In this document: one piece after another, positions 1 through 7,565 of the stretch | Position numbering within the stretch: the stretch's first letter is position 1 | Layout of the letters: each line of letters opens with the position of its first letter | Assembly: GCF_037969875.1 (NCBI RefSeq) | Contig: NZ_CP150218.1 | Span: forward strand, 186,001 to 250,000 | DNA: 64,000 nt | Direction of reading: 5' to 3' | From: Paenibacillus sp. FSL R7-0337 | GTDB lineage: Bacteria > Bacillota > Bacilli > Paenibacillales > Paenibacillaceae | The notes under the pieces: generated by a model | What the model saw: only the letters and a program-made list of their open reading frames with translations | What the model was told of the DNA's origin: nothing | Databases searched by the model: none | Translations under genes and position numbers: made by a program

Positions 1-1524
1 GGCCGGGCAGGCCGCACAGCGCCGGGCGTCTGCTACAGGCTGTGGAGCCGGGAGGCACATGATCATCTGCCGGACGATAGCGTCCCGGAGATCATGGAGA
101 CCGACCTGGCGCAGCTCGCCCTGGAGCTGGCGCTCTGGGGCGTGCCGGAGCCGGGAGCGCTCGCCTGGCTGGACGCGCCGCCTGCCGCGCCTTACGCGCA
201 GGCCACGGCGCTGCTGCGCCAGCTCGGCGCGCTGGACGCCGGCGGCGCCATTACGCCGCACGGCCGCAGCATGGCCGTGCTTGGCGCGCACCCGCGCATC
301 GCGCATATGCTGCTGCGCGCGGCAGACCTTGCAGCTGCGCCGCTCGCCGCCAGGCTCGCTGCGCTGCTGCAAGAGCGGGACCTCTTCAAGGGTCCCGCGG
401 CTCTAGATAGCGACCTCACGCTGCGCGTGGAGGCGCTGCTCAGGTTCGAGCGCTCCGCCAGCAGCGGCGGAGCGGACCCGGCGGCCTTGCGCGCGGTGCA
501 GCGCGAGAGCCGCAGCTTCCTGGCGCAGCTGCAGGCAGCGCCGGGCGAAGGGCCCGGCGACATCAGCCGCAGCGGCCTGCTGCTGTCGTTCGCCTATCCC
601 GACCGCATCGGGCAGGGACGCGGCAATGGCGCGTTCCTGCTCTCCGGCGGCCGGGGGGCGGCGATGCGCGAGGGGCAGCCGCTGGCGCGCTCGCCTTACA
701 TCGTGGCACCCGGCGTGGATGACCGTGCCGGGCAGAGCCGGATTATGCTTGCCGCAGCGCTCTCCGAGCAGGACCTGCTGAAGCATCATGTGGACAGCCT
801 TCTGGAGGAGCGCGAAGTCTACTGGGACAGTGAGAGCGGAAGCGTCAAGGCGCGAAGAGTGACCCGGCTGGGGGCGCTCATTCTGAAGCAAACGACCCAT
901 GAGCGGGCTACTTCCGAGGAGACAGAGAGCGTACTGCTGAAGGTGATCGCGGCGGAAGGGCTACAGCTGCTGCCTTGGGAGAAGGGAACCCTCCAGCTGC
1001 GGCAGCGGATGGAATTCGTGCACTCGCTGCGGGCCGACTGGCCCGATATGTCGGATGAGGCGTTGACGGATACATTGGAGGAATGGCTGGCACCTTTTAT
1101 ACAAGGGATGCGGAATCTCCGTGATCTGCAGCGGGTGAAGCTGACGCAGGCGCTGGAGGGAATGCTGGACTGGAACAGCCGCCAATTGCTGAACAAAGAG
1201 GCGCCGACGCATATTACGGTACCGAGCGGTTCGCGGGTTCCCTTGGATTACAGCAATCCGGGAGCGCCGGTACTGGCAGTCAGGCTGCAGGAGATGTTCG
1301 GGCAGACGGATACGCCGAGGATCGGCGGAGGGAAGGTCCCGGTACTGCTGCACCTGCTGTCTCCGGCGAGAAGGCCGATGCAGATTACCTCAGATCTGGC
1401 CAGCTTCTGGCAGAACACCTATTTCGACGTGAAAAAAGATCTGAAAGGACGTTACCCCAAGCACTACTGGCCTGATAATCCGCTGGAGGCAGTACCGACT
1501 AGCCGTACCCGTCCTTCCAAATAG
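1..1524 (+). CDS. hrpB: ATP-dependent helicase HrpB, C-terminal part (5' end outside window)
   Basis: The frame is open from base 1 and begins inside helicase motif VI, read as GRAGRTAPGVCYRLWS, which is typical of the DEAH-box HrpA/HrpB family. It continues through the winged-helix/ratchet part (METDLAQLALEL..., VPEPGALAWLDAPP) and the HrpB-specific C-terminal domain, ending with RYPKHYWPDNPLEAVPTSRTRP, the usual end of HrpB. The ATPase core (Walker A, DEAH box) lies upstream of the window. HrpB proteins are putative RNA helicases of unclear physiological role. The ATG at base 94 is an internal methionine, not the start. Bases 100-720 are much richer in GC than the rest of the gene. Confidence 0.93.
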   Translation, partial: GRAGRTAPGVCYRLWSREAHDHLPDDSVPEIMETDLAQLALELALWGVPEPGALAWLDAPPAAPYAQATALLRQLGALDAGGAITPHGRSMAVLGAHPRIAHMLLRAADLAAAPLAARLAALLQERDLFKGPAALDSDLTLRVEALLRFERSASSGGADPAALRAVQRESRSFLAQLQAAPGEGPGDISRSGLLLSFAYPDRIGQGRGNGAFLLSGGRGAAMREGQPLARSPYIVAPGVDDRAGQSRIMLAAALSEQDLLKHHVDSLLEEREVYWDSESGSVKARRVTRLGALILKQTTHERATSEETESVLLKVIAAEGLQLLPWEKGTLQLRQRMEFVHSLRADWPDMSDEALTDTLEEWLAPFIQGMRNLRDLQRVKLTQALEGMLDWNSRQLLNKEAPTHITVPSGSRVPLDYSNPGAPVLAVRLQEMFGQTDTPRIGGGKVPVLLHLLSPARRPMQITSDLASFWQNTYFDVKKDLKGRYPKHYWPDNPLEAVPTSRTRPSK

Positions 1525-1570
1525 AATCAGAGGGTAATCAGGTATTAGTGCAGCTGATGAAGCATTTCCT

Positions 1571-1595
1571 GTTTGGGCACTGCGTGAACGGGTAA
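1571..1595 (+). promoter_or_regulatory. candidate SigB/SigF-type promoter of the stress gene
   Basis: GTTTGG (1571-1576) and GGGTAA (1590-1595) are separated by 13 bp, close to the B. subtilis SigB pattern GTTT-N12/15-GGGWAW. The site is about 40 bp upstream of a gene whose B. subtilis relative yflT is SigB-controlled. Whether this organism has SigB is unknown; a sporulation sigma factor of the SigF/SigG type reads similar -10 elements. Confidence 0.4.
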
Positions 1596-1632
1596 TACAA
1601 TAGCGAACAACAATTACGAAGGAGGGCTTCAA

Positions 1633-2277
1633 GTGACAGAGAAAATTATTGGCGTATTCGATACGGAACAAGAAGCAACCAGAGCAATTGAAAGTTTGCA
1701 GAGTCAAGGGTTCACAAACGATGAGATTTCAGTAATAACGAAGGATCGAGATGATCTGAAACACATCTCCGAAGATACAGGAACAATGGCGCCGGAAGGC
1801 GTTGCTACAGGTGCAGCCACCGGCGGCGTAGTAGGCGGAATTACCGGACTGCTGGCCGGAATCGGTGCGCTGGCCATTCCGGGAATTGGTCCAATCCTTG
1901 CCGCAGGCCCAATCGCAGCTACGTTAACAGGGGCTGCCATCGGAGTAGGAGCAGGCGGTCTAGTGGGCGGATTAATCGGACTCGGCATTCCAGAGGATGA
2001 GGCCAGAGATTACGAAGGCTACATCGACAGCGGCAAAATTCTCGTCCTGGTCGATGACAACGGCCGCGGAAGAGATATCCATACCGTGTTCCGGGGGAAC
2101 CGTTCACTCAACTCGGGCCGGTACGACAGCCTGTACCCTGAGGATACGCTGGCAGACCGCGGAGCAACTAACCCGGATCTGGTCCCTAGAGATACCACGG
2201 TTGGCAATACCTTGGGCAACAGGGGCGCGATGAATGCAGACCGTGACCCGGACCTCTACAACCGCGACAAAATCTAA
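1633..2277 (+). CDS. YflT-like general stress protein (GSP17M family)
   Basis: 214 residues. The N-terminal ~60 residues (GVFDTEQEATRAIESLQSQG, then DEISVITKD) match the heat-induced stress protein YflT/GSP17M domain, a small ferredoxin-like fold. The middle (residues ~55-120) is a long Gly/Ala-rich hydrophobic hairpin containing GAATGGVVGG and GIGALAIPGIGPILAAG, typical of long family members that may insert in or bind membranes. The C-terminal ~70 residues are hydrophilic and include NRGAMNADRDPDLYN. The start is GTG at 1633, placed 7-8 bases after AAGGAGGG. No enzymatic role is known for the family; expression under general stress is the inferred role. It is monocistronic, ended by a strong hairpin. 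Confidence 0.82.
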   Translation: MTEKIIGVFDTEQEATRAIESLQSQGFTNDEISVITKDRDDLKHISEDTGTMAPEGVATGAATGGVVGGITGLLAGIGALAIPGIGPILAAGPIAATLTGAAIGVGAGGLVGGLIGLGIPEDEARDYEGYIDSGKILVLVDDNGRGRDIHTVFRGNRSLNSGRYDSLYPEDTLADRGATNPDLVPRDTTVGNTLGNRGAMNADRDPDLYNRDKI

Positions 2278-2318
2278 TGATATAGCGGGATATTGCCCCG
2301 CTAATATAGCACCCTCTA

Positions 2319-2356
2319 AGAACTGCCTGCGGGACAACCCCCAGGCAGTTCTTTTT
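2319..2356 (+). terminator. rho-independent terminator after the YflT-like gene
   Basis: A perfect 11-bp stem, AGAACTGCCTG (2319-2329) with CAGGCAGTTCT (2342-2352), is followed directly by a T run. Confidence 0.93.
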
Positions 2357-2434
2357 GCGGCTTGCATCGCATTCCTTCATTATAATGTGACATAAGGGAA
2401 AGGACACATACAGCCGCTTATTAAATAAATTCAA

Positions 2435-2797
2435 CATATGAAAAATTCACAACAAACCGCAAATTCCATACCGCAAACCACCAACCACCCAACCTGCTCA
2501 GATCCTGTATAGATCTACATAGAGCCATAAGGCGGGACAGGGGACAAGCCTGGAGGCTACGAGCCATTACAGTAGGGGAATAGTTGGATTTTCAACACTT
2601 ATTAATGAGCTTTTTCGCGTATCTACAGCAACAATTGGAAAAAGAGCACTTAAAAAACCACAATACCCCAACTTGAAGGCAAACGAGTAAAATTAACGGT
2701 CTTTTTTCCACTTGCTGCCGTGCAATCCTCGAAGTTTGATGAAATAAGATACGTTTTTCCACTAAAAACAATATTTCATCATATGAAAAATTCACAA
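2435..2797. repeat. pair of identical 18-bp direct repeats
   Basis: CATATGAAAAATTCACAA occurs at 2435-2452 and again at 2780-2797 in the same orientation. Both are followed by AC-rich sequence sharing CCATACC and ACCA words. They lie in the non-coding spacer upstream of the Rtp-like gene. The function is unknown: protein-binding sites or remnants of an intergenic repeat are possible. Confidence 0.7.
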
Positions 2798-2940
2798 TAG
2801 GAGCTCGAAAATCAACAACCACACTCGTCCACGACATCTAAACCCCATACCAACCACTTACCTATCTACTTCAAAAACAGAAAAAATGAAGATAACCCAT
2901 TCTCGACAAATAGCTCGATAAATAGGCAACTCTCTAAATG

Positions 2941-2978
2941 ACTATTTGTAGCATTTTTCTGTATTGTAGCATTTCCCT
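2941..2978 (+). repeat. 18-bp tandem repeat, possible Ter-like site
   Basis: Two units share TTGTAGCATTT and are offset by exactly 18 bp (2946 and 2964). The first copy in context, ACTATTTGTAGCATTTTTC, loosely resembles the right half of the B. subtilis Ter consensus (CTATGTACYAAATNTTC), but only with one inserted base. B. subtilis Rtp binds two adjacent half-sites at each Ter and Ter sites flank rtp. The repeat is directly visible; the Ter reading is speculative. Confidence 0.35.
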
Positions 2979-3027
2979 GCTCGACGACAGTACTGCCCCG
3001 GCATCCTCCCTAATTTTAAATAACTTG

Positions 3028-3057
3028 TTGTGAAAGCTGGGAAATAGAGTTTATACT
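3028..3057 (+). promoter_or_regulatory. probable sigma-A promoter of the Rtp-like gene
   Basis: TTGTGA (3028-3033) and TATACT (3052-3057) are separated by 18 bp, about 80 bp upstream of the start codon at 3140. Confidence 0.55.
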
Positions 3058-3139
3058 AGAGTAATAGTGGGAATTGCCAAGCGGCAACAGTTTTTCCTGC
3101 TATACGATTTCAAACAAAAAACACCCCGGGAGGTGTCTT

Positions 3140-3499
3140 ATGGCGTTTATGATTGCCCAGCGGGCGTTTATAAAGGTATACCTGATTACTATGGTGGAGC
3201 AGCATAAGGGGTATGGTTATCAGATGCTAGAGGATTTGCGCAGAGATTTCAAAGCTCATGGCTATTCGCCTCCCCAAAGTGAAATTTACCGCGCCCTGCA
3301 TGAGCTGGTGCAGCAAGGGATACTGTACCGCACCAAGCAGCTCAAGGGGAGCGATCCGAAGGTCGATTTTCAGGAGATTGTCTTGTATCATTTCACTTCG
3401 GATGGGGAGGAGAAGGCCAAGCTGTATAAGAAGCAGGTGAAGGCTGACCTTGACCGTTGTCTTGGAATCCTTAATAAAGCGGTAGCAGACAACTTTTGA
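3140..3499 (+). CDS. rtp: replication terminator protein (Rtp) homologue
   Basis: 119 residues, against 122 for B. subtilis Rtp, and it aligns along most of the length with my recollection of that protein: QRAFIKVYLITMVEQ against QRAFLKLYMITMTEQ, IYRALHELVQQGIL against VYRSLHELLDDGIL, QEIVLYHF against QEVVLYQF, and KLYKKQVKADLDRC against KLYKKQLKVELDRC, with the same end (K/E)A(V/L)(A/S)DNF. Rtp is a dimeric winged-helix protein that binds Ter sites and blocks the replicative helicase with polarity. The fold is also close to PadR-type repressors, so a purely transcriptional role remains possible. ATG at 3140 was chosen because GGGAGGTG precedes it by about 6 bases; the longer frame from 3074 has no ribosome site. 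It converges on the YteA-like gene. Confidence 0.78.
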   Translation: MAFMIAQRAFIKVYLITMVEQHKGYGYQMLEDLRRDFKAHGYSPPQSEIYRALHELVQQGILYRTKQLKGSDPKVDFQEIVLYHFTSDGEEKAKLYKKQVKADLDRCLGILNKAVADNF

Positions 3500-3606
3500 T
3501 GGCAGATCCACGAGCTGGCGGGCTCATGTATATCGATCAGGCCACGATCCGGCGGACTCATCAATATCAGTCTATCCACGAACCTTATAAGCTGTGAACT
3601 GGCCGA

Positions 3607-4053
3607 TCAGGAATCCTCATCTTCAGAATCCTGGCCCGGCGGGGTCACCAGCGAGCTTGCGCTGCCATAATTCTCCACGGCTTCCCAGGCACCGGCTGGC
3701 GGCGGGGTCATGACCTCTTCTTCCACAGGACGTGCGCCGGTGTCGCGGCTGGTTGGGGCATGTTCCACGGTATAGCGGGTGTAGGGGATGGCTTCAAGCC
3801 GTTCATAAGGAATCTCTTGCTTGCTGGCTTCGCAGATGCCGTACGTTCCGTCATCCATCCGTGCAAGAGCAGCCTCGACCTCCGTTAATTCTTCGGATAG
3901 CGAGGTATTAATGGACAGGCCGCGGCTTCGTTCAAATGTCTCTGTTCCTGTATCGGCAGGATGGTTATCGACAGAAGAGAGCTCGCCCGTAGAGAGAATA
4001 AGGGAATCACCAAGCAGGAGTGTATTCAATTGGTCTTTGGTTAAGTGGCTCAT
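3607..4053 (-). CDS. YteA-like DksA/TraR-family protein
   Basis: 148 residues. GELSSVDNHPADTGTETFER (residues ~24-43) and DGTYGICEASKQEIPYERL (~78-96) are the hallmark segments of YteA-type DksA/TraR proteins of Bacillales. The usual C4 zinc finger is not complete: only the Cys of YGICE is present and its partners are absent. The N-terminal coiled coil is also shorter than I remember for B. subtilis YteA. DksA proteins act in the secondary channel of RNA polymerase; YteA proteins have no settled function. The C-terminus is acidic and proline-rich. The ribosome site before ATG 4053 is weak. The gene converges with the Rtp homologue. Confidence 0.75.
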   Translation of the reverse strand: MSHLTKDQLNTLLLGDSLILSTGELSSVDNHPADTGTETFERSRGLSINTSLSEELTEVEAALARMDDGTYGICEASKQEIPYERLEAIPYTRYTVEHAPTSRDTGARPVEEEVMTPPPAGAWEAVENYGSASSLVTPPGQDSEDEDS

Positions 4054-4179
4054 GTGTTATAGGGCAATCAGCGGACATCTCTATGCTGAATTGTAACTTT
4101 AGTGATATTTTCAGGCTGCTTTCACCCTGTTATAATAATTATTGCCGGATGAAAGCAGCATACACTTGGAGGTTATGAA

Positions 4180-4575
4180 ATGGACGAACATATGAAACGG
4201 CGGCTGGATAAGCAGAGAAAGCTGTTCAGCCAGCTCGGTATTACCCTTGATGCACTTACAATTCATGAAAAGGAATTCAGTATGAAGCTTCGCGGCTATG
4301 ATGCCGAAGAGGTGGATACGTTCCTGGACAGCGTTATTAAGGATTATGAACGGTTCTATGCCACCATAGCGGATCTGATGGATAAGTGGCAGGAGCAGCA
4401 GATTGAGATGAAAGAGCTGAAGGCAGAGGTGAAGACCGCAGCTACTCCGGCCCCTGTGCCGATTATTAAGGGGATCGATCCGCAGGATCTTGAGGATATC
4501 ATTATCAAGCTGGAAGCCAATGTGCGTCAGCTCAAGGACAGATTGCCTGTGCCCCGCACGGAGGGGTATTTGTAA
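4180..4575 (+). CDS. GpsB/DivIVA-domain cell-division protein
   Basis: 131 residues. LTIHEKEFSMKLRGYDAEEV followed by DTFLDSVIKDYERF (residues ~28-61) is the N-terminal DivIVA/GpsB membrane- and partner-binding module. A coiled coil (~62-88), a short Ala/Pro linker and a C-terminal helix (DLEDIIIKLEANVRQLKDRL, ~106-125) follow, matching the layout of GpsB (98 residues in B. subtilis). GpsB links penicillin-binding proteins and division proteins in elongation and division. An extra ~20 N-terminal residues precede the domain, so this may be a lineage-specific paralogue. ATG 4180 has GGAGG seven bases upstream. Confidence 0.75.
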   Translation: MDEHMKRRLDKQRKLFSQLGITLDALTIHEKEFSMKLRGYDAEEVDTFLDSVIKDYERFYATIADLMDKWQEQQIEMKELKAEVKTAATPAPVPIIKGIDPQDLEDIIIKLEANVRQLKDRLPVPRTEGYL

Positions 4576-4646
4576 GCCCTGTGCAGCCACAACGTGAGAA
4601 TAAACAATATGCAGCATAAGTATAACTCTGGACGGGGGTTGGACCA

Positions 4647-7379
4647 TTGCCGGAGAAGCATGCTTGGAACTTGAAGATCCGCGGCAAAATCGCACTTGGA
4701 TATGTCATGATACTATTAATGTTAGGCCTATTTCTGATTATAGTCTCCGGCCGGATTAACAGCTTGGAGAAAGAAACCGTGTTCTTGAGCGATCATGATA
4801 TAGAAGTTCATGAACTTACATATCAAATTGAGAAAAATGTACTCGATATGGAGACCGGACAGCGGGGATACGTCCTAACCGATGATGAGTCTTACCTGGT
4901 GCCGTATAATGACGGGCTGGTACAGTGGAGGATTAATGCAGCTAAGCTGAATAATCTCATTGCCGATAACCCGAATCAGGTGCGGAATCTGGACACGGTT
5001 ACGGATAATATCGAGAAGTGGGTCGATGTCGCCGGGCAGCATGTGGTTGAGCTGAAGAAGAATGGCAATACGGAGGCGGTCAACGCTTTTTTTCGCAACG
5101 ATACGGGGAAAAATCTCGTCGACACGATCCGCTCCCAATCCGATTACTTCCGTGACATCGAACGAACGCTCACGAACGACCGGATCAGCAACCTGAAGGA
5201 CAGTAATCATAAGCTGCTGATCACCATGTACATATTGTGGGGATTGGTGGTCGTACTTGCGCTGCTCATCACTTATCTGCTCTCGGCCAGCATTGTGAAT
5301 CCTCTGCACAGCGTCATACAGGCCATCAACAGCATTGCCTCAGGCGGTAACCGCTCAGAGCGCATTAAGGTGAAGACACTTGATGAAATCTATGACCTCA
5401 GCGAAGCGACGAACGGACTGCTGGATAACGTGCAGCGGGAGCAGTGGATGAGCGAACAGCTCACCTCGATGTCGATTGCCCTGCAAGAGACCATTGATAT
5501 GCCTTCACTGTGCAGAATTTTTGTCAGCCGGTTGTCGGTTATGCTGGAAATGCAGTATGCCACTATATATGTCGTGAATAATGATGAACTGTTCGAGCGC
5601 ATCTATTCCTATGCAGGCGCAGAGAATAAGGAAGAGCGCATCGGGCCGCAGGTTATTCAGCCTGGAGTAGGCCTGGCAGGTCAATGTGCGCTGGATCAGC
5701 GGATGAATGTGATCGAGCAATTGCCTGATGACTATATCTATATCAACTCTGCTCTGGGCAGAACGGCACCCAGATTCGCTGTGATCGCTCCGATTATTTT
5801 TGAGAACAAGACCGTTGCCGTACTGGAGATCGCTGCGCTGACCCATTGGGCACCGTATCATTTCGAGCTGCTGAAGGAATTGCTGGACATGATGGGTGTT
5901 ACCGTGAATTCGGTGAAGACCCGGATGGAGATCCAGAGGCTTCTGCATGAATCTCAGGTGATGAACGAAGAGCTTCAGGTTCAATCGGAGGAGCTTCAGA
6001 CGCAATCTGAGGAGATGCAGATGCAGACGGAGGAGCTTCAGAGTCAGACCAGCGAGCTGCTCACCGTGAACAAGGAGCTTGAGAATCAGAAATATGTAGC
6101 CGAGAATGCAGCGATCGAGCTGGAGCGGTACAATGAACAGCTGGAGCAGAGCTCGCGTTACAAGTCTGAGTTCCTGGCCAATATGTCGCATGAGCTGCGT
6201 ACGCCGCTGAACAGTATGCTGATTCTCTCACAGCTCCTGACGGAGAACCGCAATCATACCTTAAATGAGGAAGAACTGGGCTATGCCTCGGTCATCTACA
6301 ATTCAGGCAGTGATCTGCTCAATATGATTAACGATATTCTGGATCTCTCCAAGGTGGAAGCCGGCAAAATGCTGGTGGAAATGGATGCCGTTAATCTCAC
6401 CGAGCTACCATCGCTGCTGCAGGGTTATTTCGGCAAGCTTGCAGAAGCGCAAAATGTAGAGTTTAACGTGACTCTGAACCCGGAGGTTCCGGATCTGTTC
6501 TTCACCGATGAGATGCGGCTGCATCAGATTCTGCGGAATCTGCTGTCCAATGCCTTCAAATTCACTGAACAGGGCACGGTTACCGTAGAGATTACCAAGC
6601 TGGCGGCGTATTCGGATCAGCGTTACATAACACAGGGGCCGGTGCTGGCCTTTGCTGTACAGGATACCGGAATCGGCATCTCCGCGGAGAATCGTGACCT
6701 GATCTTCGAGGCCTTCCGCCAGGTGGACGGAACGACAGCCCGCAAATTCGGGGGAACTGGTCTGGGCTTATCCATCTCCCAGCAATTGGCTCAGCTACTG
6801 GGCGGACATATCAGCCTGGAGAGCGATGAGGGCAAGGGCAGTACATTCACCTTGTATCTCCCTTGCCGTGAACTGGACAGTGAAGAAGAACCGTTCCATC
6901 CGGCGGAGCTGGCTCAGACTGCAGCCGGGGCGGAGCACTCACGGACCGTCCATCTTGAAGGTCAGCCGGGCATTAGCCAGGACTCCCTGTTCGAGAAGGA
7001 ATATGCCAAGCTGCAAGGCAGAACTGTGCTGATTGTAGATGATGATATGCGCAATATTTATGCCCTCCAGAAGGGTCTGGAGCCTTACGGAATGATCATC
7101 ATTACCGCTCAGACAGGGTATGAATGTCTTCAAGTGGTTAGAGAGCAGCCGGAGGTGGATATCGTACTCCTGGATATTATGATGCCGGTTCTGGATGGCT
7201 ACGACACGCTGTCCATTATCCGTGAGGAGATGCATCTCACCGACCTCCCGATTATAGCGATCTCAGCCAAGACCATGAAGGAAGACCGTGAGCGTTGCCA
7301 GGCCGCCGGAGCCACTGATTTCATCAGCAAGCCGGTAATGATGCAGGACGTCATTACACGAATGTGCCGGTACATTTGA
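4647..7379 (+). CDS. hybrid sensor histidine kinase (CHASE3-HAMP-GAF-HisKA-HATPase-REC)
   Basis: 910 residues from TTG 4647, preceded by GGGGG at about 8 bases. TM1 (~14-32), a CHASE3-type extracellular helical sensor (~37-180, with METGQRGYVLTDDESYL), TM2 (~188-210), HAMP (~210-262), GAF (~280-420), a long heptad coiled coil (~430-500, EELQ.QSEELQTQSEEMQ), HisKA with MSHELRTPLNS (phospho-acceptor His515), HATPase with the N box, DTGIGI and GGTGLGLSI, and a C-terminal receiver domain with VLIVDDD and phospho-acceptor Asp843 in VLLDIMMPVLDG. The receiver is the last domain, so output must go through phosphotransfer to another protein. No response regulator is adjacent. The ligand cannot be told from sequence. 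Confidence 0.9.
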   Translation: MPEKHAWNLKIRGKIALGYVMILLMLGLFLIIVSGRINSLEKETVFLSDHDIEVHELTYQIEKNVLDMETGQRGYVLTDDESYLVPYNDGLVQWRINAAKLNNLIADNPNQVRNLDTVTDNIEKWVDVAGQHVVELKKNGNTEAVNAFFRNDTGKNLVDTIRSQSDYFRDIERTLTNDRISNLKDSNHKLLITMYILWGLVVVLALLITYLLSASIVNPLHSVIQAINSIASGGNRSERIKVKTLDEIYDLSEATNGLLDNVQREQWMSEQLTSMSIALQETIDMPSLCRIFVSRLSVMLEMQYATIYVVNNDELFERIYSYAGAENKEERIGPQVIQPGVGLAGQCALDQRMNVIEQLPDDYIYINSALGRTAPRFAVIAPIIFENKTVAVLEIAALTHWAPYHFELLKELLDMMGVTVNSVKTRMEIQRLLHESQVMNEELQVQSEELQTQSEEMQMQTEELQSQTSELLTVNKELENQKYVAENAAIELERYNEQLEQSSRYKSEFLANMSHELRTPLNSMLILSQLLTENRNHTLNEEELGYASVIYNSGSDLLNMINDILDLSKVEAGKMLVEMDAVNLTELPSLLQGYFGKLAEAQNVEFNVTLNPEVPDLFFTDEMRLHQILRNLLSNAFKFTEQGTVTVEITKLAAYSDQRYITQGPVLAFAVQDTGIGISAENRDLIFEAFRQVDGTTARKFGGTGLGLSISQQLAQLLGGHISLESDEGKGSTFTLYLPCRELDSEEEPFHPAELAQTAAGAEHSRTVHLEGQPGISQDSLFEKEYAKLQGRTVLIVDDDMRNIYALQKGLEPYGMIIITAQTGYECLQVVREQPEVDIVLLDIMMPVLDGYDTLSIIREEMHLTDLPIIAISAKTMKEDRERCQAAGATDFISKPVMMQDVITRMCRYI

Positions 7380-7395
7380 CTTTTCCAAAAACCCA

Positions 7396-7425
7396 TTGAC
7401 GGGGATACAAGGTATGCTTTATGAT
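7396..7425 (+). promoter_or_regulatory. sigma-A promoter of the glcT-crr-ptsG operon
   Basis: TTGACG (7396-7401) and TATGAT (7420-7425) with an 18-bp spacer. It lies just upstream of the antiterminator/terminator leader and is the only good promoter before glcT. Confidence 0.7.
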
Positions 7426-7457
7426 GGGTTCATAAATGATCATTTATATGCAGTGGC

Positions 7458-7486
7458 GTGTTACCTTAACAGGGCATGAGCCAAGA
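7458..7486 (+). promoter_or_regulatory. RAT-type antiterminator element for GlcT
   Basis: GTGTTACCTTAACAGGGCAT followed by GAGCCAAGA resembles the ribonucleic antiterminator (RAT) of B. subtilis ptsG (GTGTTACTG...CAGGCATGAG). Its 3' end (GAGCCAAGA, 7478-7486) is also the 5' arm of the overlapping terminator, so the two structures are mutually exclusive. GlcT bound to RAT would let transcription pass. Confidence 0.72.
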
Positions 7487-7526
7487 TTCGTACTCATTAC
7501 TTTGAGTCCAGTCTTGGCTCTTTTTT
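7478..7526 (+). terminator. conditional terminator in the glcT leader
   Basis: GAGCCAAGA (7478-7486) pairs with TCTTGGCTC (7512-7520) and is followed by six T. It overlaps the RAT element and lies 40 bp before the glcT start. Confidence 0.85.
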
Positions 7527-7565
7527 GTGCAAAAAATCAGGCAATGGGCGGAAAGGAGGGGGAAC

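Larger units (their letters stand above)
2357..3139. other. long AT-rich spacer without a convincing gene
   Basis: About 780 bp lie between the YflT-like terminator and the Rtp-like gene. The composition is clearly more AT-rich than the neighbouring genes. It holds an 18-bp direct repeat pair, a short tandem repeat and the probable promoter of the downstream gene. A minus-strand frame at 2592-2837 (81 codons) has no convincing ribosome site and no recognisable domain, so I treat it as non-coding. The two 18-bp repeats are each followed by related CCATACC / CAACCAC-rich stretches, which suggests an old degenerate duplication or an intergenic repeat family. Confidence 0.6.

Noticed and set aside
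192..563. Long opposite-strand and shifted frames within hrpB
   Set aside because: They are shadows caused by the GC-rich codons; the HrpB frame explains the region.
2592..2837. 81-codon minus-strand frame in the AT-rich spacer
   Set aside because: No ribosome site, no recognisable domain, unusual Cys/Phe-rich composition, and it overlaps intergenic repeats; treated as non-coding.
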